Part shown: in pieces, positions 8,201-16,189 of the stretch
Numbering within the stretch: position 1 is the stretch's first letter
Layout of the letters: every line of letters starts with the position of its first letter
Assembly: GCF_027497195.1 (NCBI RefSeq)
Contig: NZ_CP114905.1
Location: 7,666,001 to 7,730,000 of the forward strand
Reading direction: 5' to 3'
Origin: Streptomyces sp. WMMC500
Lineage (GTDB): Bacteria; Actinomycetota; Actinomycetes; Streptomycetales; Streptomycetaceae
DNA length: 64,000 bases
The notes under the pieces: model-generated
Seen by the model: only the letters and a program-made list of their open reading frames with translations
What the model was told of the DNA's origin: nothing
Database searches by the model: none
Position numbers and translations under genes: made by a program

Positions 8201-8353
8201 CGCCCGTCCATCGAGGGCGGTCCCGCCGCAGCGTAGCCGGGAGCGAAGGCCGAGGTCCATCAGACCTCGGCCTGAAGCTGACTTACCAGCCCGAAGGGCA
8301 ACTGGTGCGGGTTGAGGCCGAGTTCGACCCGCACAGGGTGGGGACAAGGTCTG

Positions 8354-8438
8354 TGTCCAGGGGGGGACTTGAACCCCCACGCCCTAATACGGGCACTAGC
8401 ACCTCAAGCTAGCGCGTCTGCCATTCCGCCACCTGGAC
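8354..8438 (-). tRNA. tRNA-Leu (anticodon GAG)
   Basis: The minus-strand sequence folds as a class II tRNA of 85 nt. The acceptor stem is GTCCAGG with CCTGGAC, the D-arm contains GGCGGAATGGCAGACG, the anticodon stem CTAGC/GCTAG encloses the loop TTGAGGT, and the T-arm contains GGTTCAAGTCC after a long variable arm. The anticodon GAG reads the leucine codons CUC and CUU. CCA is not encoded; the discriminator is A. Confidence 0.95.
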
Positions 8439-8582
8439 CGGTGGGCGCCGCGCGGGCGTGGCCCGCCGCGACGCGGTACACCCTAGCAAACCCGCGGGCT
8501 CTCGCGATCACCCCGCGGGTTGGGTCGGGGGGTCCGGCGGGGCAGGATGGGGCGTGGACCCCGAACGTGCCAGGGAGGCATC

Positions 8583-9917
8583 GTGAGCCAGCCGGAGAAC
8601 CCCCGTGGCGGCACCGTCGAGCGCGCGGAGGGCGAGGTCGTCGACCTCTGCCGCGAGCTGATCCGGATAGACACCAGCAACTACGGCGACCACTCCGGGC
8701 CGGGGGAGCGGGTGGCCGCCGAGTACGTGGCGGAGAAGCTGGCCGAGGTGGGGCTGGAGCCGGAGATCTTCGAGTCGCACCCCGGGCGGGCCTCGACCGT
8801 GGCGCGGATCGAGGGCGAGGACCCCTCGCGGCCCGCGCTGCTCATCCACGGGCACCTCGACGTCGTGCCGGCCAACGCCGCCGACTGGACCCACGACCCC
8901 TTCTCCGGCGAGGTCGCCGACGGCTGCGTCTGGGGGCGCGGGGCGGTGGACATGAAGGACATGGACGCCATGACCCTCGCCGTCGTACGCGAGCGGCTGC
9001 GCACCGGGCGCAAGCCCCCGCGCGACGTCGTGCTGGCCTTCCTCGCCGACGAGGAGGCCGGCGGGCTCTACGGGGCCCGGCACCTCGTGGACACGAAGCC
9101 TGAGCTGTTCGAGGGCGTGACCGAGGCCATCGGCGAGGTCGGCGGGTTCTCCTTCACCGTGAACGAGGACGTGCGGCTGTATCTCATCGAGACCGCGCAG
9201 AAGGGCATGCACTGGATGCGGCTGACGGTCGACGGGACCGCCGGCCACGGCTCGATGACCAACCGTGACAACGCCATCACCGAGCTGTCCGAGGCCGTGG
9301 CCCGGCTGGGGCGGCACGAGTTCCCCGTGCGGCTGACCAAGTCCGTACGCGGCTTCCTCGACGAGCTCGGCGACGCCCTCGGCGTCGAGCTGGACCCCGA
9401 GGACATGGACGCCACCCTCGCCCGGCTCGGCGGCATTGCGAAGATCATCGGCGCCACGCTGCGCAACACCGCCAACCCCACCATGCTCGGCTCCGGTTAC
9501 AAGGTGAACGTCATCCCCGGGCAGGCCACGGCGCACGTCGACGGCCGCTTCCTGCCGGGGCACGAGGAGGAGTTCCTCGCCGACCTCGACCGCATCCTCG
9601 GCCCGCGCGTCAGGCGCGAGGACGTGCACGCTGACAAGGCGCTGGAGACCACCTTCGACGGGGCGCTGGTCGAGGCCATGGCGACGGCGCTGAAGGCGGA
9701 GGACCCGATCGCCCGCGCCGTGCCCTACTGCCTCTCCGGCGGCACCGACGCCAAGTCCTTCGACGACCTCGGCATCCGCTGCTTCGGCTTCGCGCCGTTG
9801 CAGTTGCCGCCGGAGCTGGACTTCGCCGGAATGTTCCACGGCGTCGACGAGCGGGTACCGGTCGCGGGGCTGCAGTTCGGTGTCCGGGTACTCGACCGGT
9901 TCCTGGATGCCTGCTGA
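8583..9917 (+). CDS. M20/M25/M40 family metallopeptidase
   Basis: The 444-residue product has the full M20 set of dinuclear zinc residues: HGHLDVVP (His91 and the catalytic-site Asp93), GRGAVDMKD (bridging Asp123) and ADEEAGG (catalytic Glu157 and ligand Glu158). A later SGGTDAKSF segment supplies further active-site residues. A dimerisation domain lies between. Such enzymes hydrolyse peptides or N-acyl amino acids (ArgE/DapE/carboxypeptidase G2 relatives) in the cytoplasm. The start is GTG 8583, preceded by GGGAGG; the frame is open further upstream without a better start. The gene appears monocistronic. The substrate cannot be predicted. Confidence 0.9.
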   Translation: MSQPENPRGGTVERAEGEVVDLCRELIRIDTSNYGDHSGPGERVAAEYVAEKLAEVGLEPEIFESHPGRASTVARIEGEDPSRPALLIHGHLDVVPANAADWTHDPFSGEVADGCVWGRGAVDMKDMDAMTLAVVRERLRTGRKPPRDVVLAFLADEEAGGLYGARHLVDTKPELFEGVTEAIGEVGGFSFTVNEDVRLYLIETAQKGMHWMRLTVDGTAGHGSMTNRDNAITELSEAVARLGRHEFPVRLTKSVRGFLDELGDALGVELDPEDMDATLARLGGIAKIIGATLRNTANPTMLGSGYKVNVIPGQATAHVDGRFLPGHEEEFLADLDRILGPRVRREDVHADKALETTFDGALVEAMATALKAEDPIARAVPYCLSGGTDAKSFDDLGIRCFGFAPLQLPPELDFAGMFHGVDERVPVAGLQFGVRVLDRFLDAC

Positions 9918-10100
9918 CCTGGGGTTTCTCCCTGACGTAGGCGCGGTCGCCGGCGCGTGGCGCACGCCGTCGAATCGACCGCTTGTGCCAAACGGCCTGA
10001 ATCGGGTGAATGGCACGATAAGTGCGTAGCTCGACACCTACCTCGTCGTTGCATTGGATGCGGTCCGCTGCTGGGGCCGCACCGTCGATGAGGAGGAAGA

Positions 10101-10334
10101 ATGATCAAGAAGGTTGTCGCTGTGGCGGCCGCCACGGGCGGCCTCGTGCTCGCGGGCGCCGGCGTCGCCGCCGCCGACGCGGGCGCTCAGGGCGCTGCCC
10201 TGCAGTCCCCGGGCGTGCTGTCCGGCAACGTCGTGCAGGCCCCGATTCACGTCCCCGTGAACGTCTGCGGCAACACCGTGAACATCATCGGTCTGCTGAA
10301 CCCGGCGTTCGGCAACACCTGCGTCAACAAGTGA
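10101..10334 (+). CDS. chpH: Short chaplin (ChpH-like)
   Basis: This 77-residue secreted protein has a Sec signal peptide (basic MIKK, hydrophobic core, AAA-DA cleavage region near residue 25) and one chaplin domain. The domain has the SGN, VPVNVCGN and FGNTC segments with the two cysteines (Cys56 and Cys74) that form the intramolecular disulphide. Chaplins assemble into amyloid-like fibrils that lower surface tension and coat aerial hyphae and spores. A strong ribosome binding site (GAGGAGGAA) precedes ATG 10101. The gene sits immediately before a long chaplin gene, matching the chpH/chpC pair of S. coelicolor. The presence of cysteines separates it from ChpE. Confidence 0.93.
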   Translation: MIKKVVAVAAATGGLVLAGAGVAAADAGAQGAALQSPGVLSGNVVQAPIHVPVNVCGNTVNIIGLLNPAFGNTCVNK

Positions 10335-10366
10335 CGTCGAACCTCCCTTGAGGGGGTGAACCGGAC

Positions 10367-10411
10367 GGCCCCGGAGCGCGCAGCAGCGCTCCGGGGCCGG
10401 ACGGGCTTTTT
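10367..10411 (+). terminator. Rho-independent terminator after chpH
   Basis: A perfect 13-bp stem (10367-10379 with 10386-10398) and a 6-base loop are followed after a short spacer by TTTTT at 10407-10411. It separates the short chaplin from the long chaplin, so the two are probably expressed from separate promoters or at different levels. Confidence 0.8.
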
Positions 10412-10477
10412 GGACGAGCAGGGCGGGGACGGCCCGCCTGCTCGCGTACCCAGAGCTCAGAAGGCAGGAAAAGACCC

Positions 10478-11323
10478 ATGCGACATGTCGCAAGGAAGGG
10501 CTTGTTCAGCATCGCCGCCGCGGGCGGCATGCTGGTCGCCGCAGGCGCCGCCGCCCAGGCGGACGCGGGCGCCGAGGGCGTCGCGCAGAACTCACCCGGC
10601 ATCGGCTCAGGCAACACGGTGCAGGTGCCGGTCAACGCTCCGGTGAACGCGTGCGGCAACTCGGTGAACGCCGGCGGGCTGCTCAACCCCGCGTTCGGCA
10701 ACACCTGCGTCAACGACGGCGGCGGCACGAAGAGCGCCGGCGGCCAGACCGGCGTCCGGAGCGGCCAGACCGGCAGCCAGGGCGGCCAGACCGGCAGCCA
10801 GGGCGGCCAGACCGGCAGCCAGGGCGGCCAGAACGGCACCCAGAGCGGTCAGGCCGACACCCAGAGCGGTCCGACCCGTGGCAACACCACAGGCGGCGGC
10901 GCCCATGCCCAGGGCCTGTCGTCGCAGTCCCCGGGTGTGCTCTCCGGCAACACGGTGCAGGTGCCCGTGGACGTACCGGTGAACGCGTGCGGGAACTCCG
11001 CCAACCTCATCGGCCTCGGCAACGCCGTCTTCGGCAACGAGTGCGCCAACGGCGCCATCCCGAAGCCGCCCAGGCACGAGGCGCCGCCGGAGGAGCCTGA
11101 CCGGCCCGACGTGGCGGACACCCCCGAGCGGTCCGACACCCCGGACCGGCCCGAGGAGCGGCGTACCCCGCCGAAGCACGAGACGCACGTCGCCCCCGTC
11201 CCCGCGGAAAAGCTCGCGGAGACCGGCTCCGAGATCCCGCTGGGGGCCATCGTCCCGATCAGCGGCGGCCTGCTGCTGGGCGGCGCGGTCCTCTACCGCC
11301 GCGCCCGCGCTTCCGCGGCCTGA
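10478..11323 (+). CDS. chpC: Long chaplin with sortase signal (ChpC-like)
   Basis: The 281-residue protein has a signal peptide (about 1-30), chaplin domain 1 (about 34-79), a repeat linker, chaplin domain 2 (about 146-191), a Pro/Glu-rich wall-spanning stretch (about 195-240), the sortase motif LAETG (246-250), a hydrophobic anchor and a basic tail. This is the architecture of the cell-wall-anchored long chaplins ChpA-C, which sortase E attaches to peptidoglycan and which anchor the short chaplins at the hyphal surface. The linker between the two chaplin domains is six 7-residue units of the GQTGSQG type (residues 89-130), which is unusual. Gene position next to chpH supports ChpC. Confidence 0.92.
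   Translation: MRHVARKGLFSIAAAGGMLVAAGAAAQADAGAEGVAQNSPGIGSGNTVQVPVNAPVNACGNSVNAGGLLNPAFGNTCVNDGGGTKSAGGQTGVRSGQTGSQGGQTGSQGGQTGSQGGQNGTQSGQADTQSGPTRGNTTGGGAHAQGLSSQSPGVLSGNTVQVPVDVPVNACGNSANLIGLGNAVFGNECANGAIPKPPRHEAPPEEPDRPDVADTPERSDTPDRPEERRTPPKHETHVAPVPAEKLAETGSEIPLGAIVPISGGLLLGGAVLYRRARASAA
10742..10867 (+). repeat. 21-bp tandem repeats in the long chaplin gene
   Basis: Six consecutive 21-bp units encode GQTGVRS, three GQTGSQG copies, GQNGTQS and GQADTQS. The three central copies are nearly identical at DNA level, suggesting recent expansion and possible copy-number variation between strains. Confidence 0.85.
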
Positions 11324-11330
11324 TCAAGTA

Positions 11331-11377
11331 GCCGACGGCAGGGGCGGGTCCGGCGAGCCGGACCCGCCCCTCCGCCG
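11331..11377. terminator. Bidirectional terminator hairpin
   Basis: A 14-bp perfect inverted repeat (11341-11354 with 11357-11370) sits between the convergent long chaplin gene and the DUF5703 gene. It can be extended by flanking CGGC/GCCG pairing. It has no T-run on the plus strand, as is common in Streptomyces. Confidence 0.65.
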
Positions 11378-11476
11378 TGTCCGCCCACGTCGGGCACCCT
11401 CCGGCGCCGCCCCCTTGGGCGCGTAGAAGCCGCAGGTCAGCGGCGTGTCCCCGCGGTGGTCACGCGTCAACGGGGC

Positions 11477-11665
11477 TCACCACGTCGCCCGCACCTGCCT
11501 GATGATCCGGCGCCTCAGCCGCGCCCTGCGGCTGCCGTCGGGATACAGCCGCAGCCGGTGCAACTCCCAGTGCCCGTACTCGGCTTGGTCGGTGAAGAGC
11601 CTGGCCGCGGCGGCCCGGGAGACTCCCCGCGGCACATAGACATCACGAAACTCGTATTCCGGCAT
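11477..11665 (-). CDS. DUF5703 family small protein
   Basis: A 62-residue basic protein starting MPEYEFRDVYVPRGVS and ending RRRIIRQVRATW. This matches the small actinobacterial DUF5703 family as I remember it. ATG 11665 gives the family-typical N-terminus; ATG 11674 would add three residues. The C-terminus is rich in Arg. No signal peptide, membrane segment or catalytic motif is visible, and no function is known. It is divergent from the acidic protein gene at 11713, and the two start codons are less than 50 bases apart, so their promoters overlap. Confidence 0.8.
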   Translation of the reverse strand: MPEYEFRDVYVPRGVSRAAAARLFTDQAEYGHWELHRLRLYPDGSRRARLRRRIIRQVRATW

Positions 11666-11699
11666 CGCATCCATTGTGCGGAAAGTGCCTCGCTCCGGA

Positions 11700-11705
11700 T
11701 AGCGT
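11700..11705 (+). promoter_or_regulatory. Candidate -10 element (TAGCGT), leaderless
   Basis: TAGCGT lies seven bases before ATG 11713, and no Shine-Dalgarno sequence precedes that start. This is the layout of a leaderless transcript; the -35 is not clear. Confidence 0.4.
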
Positions 11706-11712
11706 CTGCACT

Positions 11713-12477
11713 ATGTCTGATGCTGCGCAGCCTACGGCTGCCGAGGTACGCGCCGCCGCGTCGGCGCTGAAAGCCGCGATCGACCGCCACCTCGAAGCGG
11801 TCGAGCGCCGGTCGGGCGAGGAGGGCTCCGCCGTCTATGCCGCCTTCGAGGAGCTGGCAGCGGCAGCCGAGGCGTACGACGAGGTGTTGTACGAGGTCCA
11901 CGACGAAGTGACCCCCTTCGAAATCCCCAGCAGCGACACGCTGCCCGCCTACACCGGGCCCGACGAGCCGGGGGCGCTCAGCGTCCTCATCCGCCGGGAC
12001 TACACCGTGGCGGAGCCGCACCGGCTGCTGGCTCAGGCGCAGCGCATCGCCGACCTCGACCCGGACGTCGCGGGCGTGGACGACGCCGACGACCGGGAGG
12101 CCGTGGGCAGCAGCCTGACGGCGGCGGTCGGGGTGCTCTTCGGCGAGTTCGAACCCGACGAGATCGCCTCGCGGCACCGGGAGTTCGGCCTCTCCGAGGG
12201 CGACTCCGCGGTGTGGGTGGCGGCGGCGGAGGAGCCGGCGGAGCCGGGGGAGTGGCTGTCGGCGCCGTTCGACCAGGTCGACCCCGAGCTGGTCATCTGC
12301 CGCTTCGACGTCAGTGCGTCGTTCGAGGACGAGCTGGACTTCGACGCGGACGACGAGGCGGACCTCGAGGACGAGGACGCGGACGCCGAGGGCAGGGAGG
12401 ACGGCCGGGCGGTCGACGCGCTCGACGACCTGGACGACGGCGACGACGAGCTGGAGCGGGTGGACACCGGCCGCTGA
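11713..12477 (+). CDS. Conserved acidic protein of unknown function
   Basis: A 254-residue protein with a helical N-terminal half (ALKAAIDRHLEAVERR...AAFEELAAAAEAYDEVLYEVHDEV) and a very acidic C-terminal tail made mostly of Asp, Glu and Ala (about residues 205-250). I recognise it as a conserved Streptomyces hypothetical protein but know no function. There is no signal peptide, membrane segment or enzyme motif. ATG 11713 is chosen over the longer frame from 11674 because the upstream residues are Cys-rich and atypical, and a -10-like TAGCGT sits seven bases upstream. A strong hairpin follows the stop, so it is probably monocistronic. Confidence 0.75.
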   Translation: MSDAAQPTAAEVRAAASALKAAIDRHLEAVERRSGEEGSAVYAAFEELAAAAEAYDEVLYEVHDEVTPFEIPSSDTLPAYTGPDEPGALSVLIRRDYTVAEPHRLLAQAQRIADLDPDVAGVDDADDREAVGSSLTAAVGVLFGEFEPDEIASRHREFGLSEGDSAVWVAAAEEPAEPGEWLSAPFDQVDPELVICRFDVSASFEDELDFDADDEADLEDEDADAEGREDGRAVDALDDLDDGDDELERVDTGR

Positions 12478-12491
12478 GCGTGGTCGCAGCG

Positions 12492-12519
12492 GGGGCCCGG
12501 CGCGCAGGCGCCGGGCCCC
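12492..12519. terminator. Terminator hairpin
   Basis: A perfect 12-bp stem (12492-12503 with 12508-12519) with a GCAG loop, followed on the plus strand by TTCGT. It lies between the convergent acidic-protein gene and the RecD2-like gene and may serve both. Confidence 0.7.
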
Positions 12520-12558
12520 TTCGTGCCCGTACAGGGCGGCCGGGGCCGGGCCTCGCGG

Positions 12559-15063
12559 TCAGGCTTGCGCCTGGGCGGCGAGCAGGCCCCGTAGCCGTGT
12601 CGTACGCGGCGGGGCCGGCACCTCCGCGAGGCGCCGGGCCAGCACGGGGCCCGCGCCGTGCACGACGGACAGGTGCCGCTCGCCGCGGCCGAACGCCGTG
12701 TACGCCCACGCCCGGCTCAGCGCCGCCTCCGCGTCCCCGGGCACGACGACCACCGCGGCCGGCCAGCGCCGCCCCGCCGCCTGGTGCGCGGTCAGCGCCC
12801 ACCCGTGCCGCACGGCCTCGCCCACCCGGTCCGGCCGGACGACGACGGCGGTGCCGCCGCAGTCGAGGTGCAGCCCCGCGTCGTCACCGGAGGTGACCAG
12901 GCCGGGCACGGCGGTGCCGGGGGCGGGGACGTAGACGACGCGATCGCCCGCGTCGAAGCCGCCGAACGCGCCGGGGCCGGGGTTCAGCCGCTCCTTCAGC
13001 GCCGCGTTCAGCACCCGGGTGCCGGCGGCGCCGCCGTGCCCCACGGCGATCACCTGCGTGTCCGCGGCGGGCACCCCGAGAGCGCGCGGCACGGAGTCCG
13101 CGACGAGCTGCACCGTGCGGTGGACCGCCTCGCCGGGGTCCTGCACCGGGACGATCACCACCTCCTTGCCGGGCGCCGCCACGGCCTGAAGCTCGCCGAC
13201 GCCGATGCCGGAGACAAGCTCGCCGATCGGGCCGGGATCGGGGGTACGGGACGTCACCCGCGGGCAGACCCGGGCGGCGGCGACGTCGGCGAAGACCCGG
13301 CCGGGGCCGGCGGACTCCAGCAGCCCGGGGTCGCCGCTGAGGACCAGCCGGGCACCGTCGGGCAGCGCCTCGACGAGGGCCGCGGCGGCCTCGGCGTCGA
13401 GCTGCGGCGCGTCCAGCACGGCCAGCACGTCGATGCCGAGCACCCCGTCCGCGTCGCGCCCGGGGCCCTCCCGCCCGGAGAGCAGCCCGCGCACGGTCAC
13501 GGCTCCGCCGGCGGCCGGGTCGGTTCCGGGTGCGGAGCCGCCCGGTACGGCTGCGTCCGCCGGCCCGCCCGCCGACTCCGGCCCGCCAGCCGCCGCGGCG
13601 AGCAGGGCGGCCAGGCGGGTGCGGCCGTCGTCGGTGTGGGTGGCCGCGTACGCGCGCAGCCCCAGGGCGCGGGCCGCGGCGACCAGGGCCGCGGGCTCCG
13701 CCCGGGCGGCTTCGCCGCCGGTGTGCACCACGAGCCCGCTCCCCGCGACGGCGCGGATCAGCTCGGCGGCCGAGGGCGACGAGGCGGCGCCGGCCGCAGC
13801 CTCCCACGCACCCGCCCCCGCGGTTCGGACGGCCGTGTCCGTGTCCCGTGGGCCGGGTGGGCCGGACGGGGGGCCGGCCGGCGCTGTCTGCGCGTCCGTC
13901 GCGGCTCCGCCGGCCGCAGGGTCGGCCGCCCCGCCGTCGTCGTCGGCCGAACCCGCCGGAGGCGGCGTGCACGTGCTCATGAGGCGGGACAGGCCGTCCG
14001 CCAGGCTCTCCTCCGCCATCGCGTAGCGCTCCAGGCCGAGGAGCAGCCGTACGGGGATCTCCTCCTCGCCCTCCTCGCCGCCCTCCGGGGCGCTCTGCGC
14101 CGCGGGCGGATCCTCCCGCTCCTCGAAGGCCAGTACGCCGCCCGTCGCCGCCGCCTCGCGCAGCGCCTCCCCGGCTTCCGGCACCCCGTACCCCGCCAGC
14201 GCCTCGGCCAGCGCCGGGAACTCCAGCGCGGTGTGCCCCCTGAGGGCCGCCTGCGTCAGCAGCCAGCCCACCAGCGCCTCCACCCGGCGGCCGTCGCCCG
14301 GCTCGGCGGACTCCAGCAGCCCGCGGGCGAACTCGTCGGCCTGCGAGGGCCGTACGCCCGGCACCGCGAGCAACTGCCAGGGGTCCGTACGCAACAACTC
14401 CGCCGCGCCCTCGCCGAAGTGCGCCGCGGCGCGGGCGCCCGGCTCCTCGGGGACGCCCGCGCCGGCGAGCAACTGCCGCACGGCGGCCACCGCCTCCGCG
14501 CTCGGCTCCGGCGCACGCACGGGCTGCCCCTGCTCGGGCCCGGCTCCGACACCGGCTTCGGCACCGGCACCGGCTTCGGCACCGACACCGGCTCCGGCCT
14601 CGACCCCGGCGGCCGGCCCGGCCGCCGGTGCCGCGCTCCGCGCGGGCCGGGGCGCCGGTGCCCGCGCCGGGGCGGGGAAGAACGCGGCGGCGGCGCGCTC
14701 GCCCCGCTCCACGGCCCGTACGGCGGCCAGCAGCTCCGCCGCCTTGCCGGTCAGTGCCGCGCCGCTCTCGACGGCCACCGCCGCCCGCCGCGCGCGCTCC
14801 TCGCCGCCGCCGTCGGCGCTCTCGCCGGTGCCATCGGCCGGTGCATCGTCGCCAGTCCCGCCAGTCCCGCCAGTCCCGCCAGTCCCGCCGGGCTCCGCGC
14901 TCGCGCCGGATCCCGCGCCCTCGCCACCGCCACCGGGCCCCGCATCCCCGCCGGTCCCGACGCCCGCCCCGGTGCCGTCCTCCGCGGCCTCCGGCCCCGT
15001 GCCGCCCCCCGCCGCCGCTTCGGCGGCCCCCGCGGGCCCCGCGGCCTCCCGTGCGTCGTTCAC
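12559..15063 (-). CDS. RecD2-like helicase homologue with degenerate ATPase motifs
   Basis: The 834-residue protein keeps the RecD2 (exonuclease V alpha-like) layout. After a Gly/Ala/Glu-rich N-terminal extension (about 1-180) come helix-hairpin-helix-like repeats (about 185-310), then two helicase domains. SGDPGLLESAGPGRVFADV (about 576-594) matches the RecD2 motif usually reading GDPDQLPSVGPG. The catalytic motifs are lost: the Walker A position (about 446-453) reads HTGGEAAR with no GKT, Walker B reads LDAPQLD instead of DEAS, and the later HKSQG motif reads HQAAG. It should therefore not hydrolyse ATP and may act as a DNA-binding or scaffold protein. Its stop region is preceded by a gene overlapped by 4 bases (the aldo/keto reductase), suggesting co-translation. 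Confidence 0.75.
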   Translation of the reverse strand: MNDAREAAGPAGAAEAAAGGGTGPEAAEDGTGAGVGTGGDAGPGGGGEGAGSGASAEPGGTGGTGGTGGTGDDAPADGTGESADGGGEERARRAAVAVESGAALTGKAAELLAAVRAVERGERAAAAFFPAPARAPAPRPARSAAPAAGPAAGVEAGAGVGAEAGAGAEAGVGAGPEQGQPVRAPEPSAEAVAAVRQLLAGAGVPEEPGARAAAHFGEGAAELLRTDPWQLLAVPGVRPSQADEFARGLLESAEPGDGRRVEALVGWLLTQAALRGHTALEFPALAEALAGYGVPEAGEALREAAATGGVLAFEEREDPPAAQSAPEGGEEGEEEIPVRLLLGLERYAMAEESLADGLSRLMSTCTPPPAGSADDDGGAADPAAGGAATDAQTAPAGPPSGPPGPRDTDTAVRTAGAGAWEAAAGAASSPSAAELIRAVAGSGLVVHTGGEAARAEPAALVAAARALGLRAYAATHTDDGRTRLAALLAAAAGGPESAGGPADAAVPGGSAPGTDPAAGGAVTVRGLLSGREGPGRDADGVLGIDVLAVLDAPQLDAEAAAALVEALPDGARLVLSGDPGLLESAGPGRVFADVAAARVCPRVTSRTPDPGPIGELVSGIGVGELQAVAAPGKEVVIVPVQDPGEAVHRTVQLVADSVPRALGVPAADTQVIAVGHGGAAGTRVLNAALKERLNPGPGAFGGFDAGDRVVYVPAPGTAVPGLVTSGDDAGLHLDCGGTAVVVRPDRVGEAVRHGWALTAHQAAGRRWPAAVVVVPGDAEAALSRAWAYTAFGRGERHLSVVHGAGPVLARRLAEVPAPPRTTRLRGLLAAQAQA
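14851..14890 (+). repeat. 9-bp tandem repeat in the RecD2-like gene
   Basis: Four copies of a 9-bp unit (AGTCCCGCC) encode a Gly-Gly-Thr series in the low-complexity N-terminal extension. The repeat stays in frame, so copy-number change would alter length only. Confidence 0.7.
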
Positions 15064-16067
15064 AGCGTGCTCCAGTCCTGATCGGGATAGCGGTGCACCG
15101 GCGCCGACACGTCGTCCAGCGCCCGGCAGATCTCGTCAGGAAGCGTAAGACCCTCCACCGACAACGCCGCCGTCAACTGCTCGGCGTTGCGCGCCCCCAC
15201 CAGCGGCGCCGCCACCCCCGGCCGGTCCCGTACCCACGCCAGCGACACCTCCAGCGGCGTCACCGCCAGCCCGTCCGCCGCCGTGGTCACCGCGTCGACC
15301 ACCCGGCTCGCCTCCTCATCCAGGTACGGCGCGACGAACGGCGCCAGGTGCTCCGAGGCGCCGCGCGAGCCCGGGGGCGTGGCGTCGCGGTACTTGCCGG
15401 TCAGGACGCCGCGGCCGAGCGGCGACGACGGCAGCAGGCCCACGCCCAGGTCCAGCGCCGCCGGCAGCACCTCCCGCTCCACCCCGCGCTGCAGCAGCGA
15501 GTACTCCATCTGCGTCGACGCCAGCCGGGTCCGCCCGCCCACCGCGCCCCCGCCGCCGCCCGCGACGCCGGCGAGTTGCCAGGTCGCGGCCTTGGCGAGC
15601 TGCCAGCCGCTGAAGTTGCTGACACCCGCGTAGCGCGCCCGGCCGCTCGCTATGGCGGTGTCGAGGGCCTGGAGGGTCTCGTCCATGGGCGTGTACGGGT
15701 CGAAGGCGTGCACCTGCCAGAGGTCGACGTAGTCGGTGCCCAGCCGCTCCAGCGAGGCGTCGAGCGCGCCGAGCAGGTGCCGCCGGGAGGTGTCGAAGCG
15801 GCGCTCGGGGTCGGGCACGCTGCCCGCCTTCGTGGCGACGACGATCTCCCGCCGCGGTACGAGGTTCCCCAGCAGGCGCCCCAGCAGATACTCCGCCCCG
15901 CCGTCCGCGTACACGTCGGCGGTGTCGACGAGCGTCCCGCCGGCCTCCCAGAACGTCTTCAGCAGGCCGGCCGCCTCGGGCTCTCCGGTGTCCCGCCCCC
16001 AGGTGAGGGTGCCCAGTCCCAAGCGGGAGACGCGAAGGCCGGTGCGGCCGAGTTGCCTGTGCTCCAT
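15060..16067 (-). CDS. Aldo/keto reductase
   Basis: The 335-residue protein is a typical NADPH-dependent aldo/keto reductase with a TIM-barrel fold. The catalytic tetrad is visible as DTADVYADG (Asp and Tyr), VATKAG (Lys) and WQVHAFD (His). The C-terminal LAWVRDRPGVAAPLVGARNAEQL segment forms the cofactor pocket. It starts with MEHRQLGRTGLRVSRLGLG, as in the YajO/YakC-like group. The start of the RecD2-like gene overlaps its stop by four bases, so the two are translationally coupled, though no functional link is evident. The substrate is unknown; a small Gly-rich insertion (about residues 167-174) is unusual. Confidence 0.9.
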   Translation of the reverse strand: MEHRQLGRTGLRVSRLGLGTLTWGRDTGEPEAAGLLKTFWEAGGTLVDTADVYADGGAEYLLGRLLGNLVPRREIVVATKAGSVPDPERRFDTSRRHLLGALDASLERLGTDYVDLWQVHAFDPYTPMDETLQALDTAIASGRARYAGVSNFSGWQLAKAATWQLAGVAGGGGGAVGGRTRLASTQMEYSLLQRGVEREVLPAALDLGVGLLPSSPLGRGVLTGKYRDATPPGSRGASEHLAPFVAPYLDEEASRVVDAVTTAADGLAVTPLEVSLAWVRDRPGVAAPLVGARNAEQLTAALSVEGLTLPDEICRALDDVSAPVHRYPDQDWSTL

Positions 16068-16189
16068 GGGCGTTGAGATTACTGGGGACGGCGCACTGCG
16101 CGGCGGGGACGGTCACGCTAGAGTCGCACAGATATATTACCCACCGGTACGAAACCTCGGCGCGAGGCGCCGGAGAGCAGGAGGCCCGC

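Noticed and set aside
8354..8438. tRNA-Leu as the attachment site of an integrated island on its 3' side
   Set aside because: The 3' end faces the accessory segment, but no second copy of the tRNA 3' end was found by eye between 1 and 8353 and no integrase gene is present.
10742..10867. CRISPR-like repeat array
   Set aside because: The 21-bp units have no spacers and lie in frame within the long chaplin gene.
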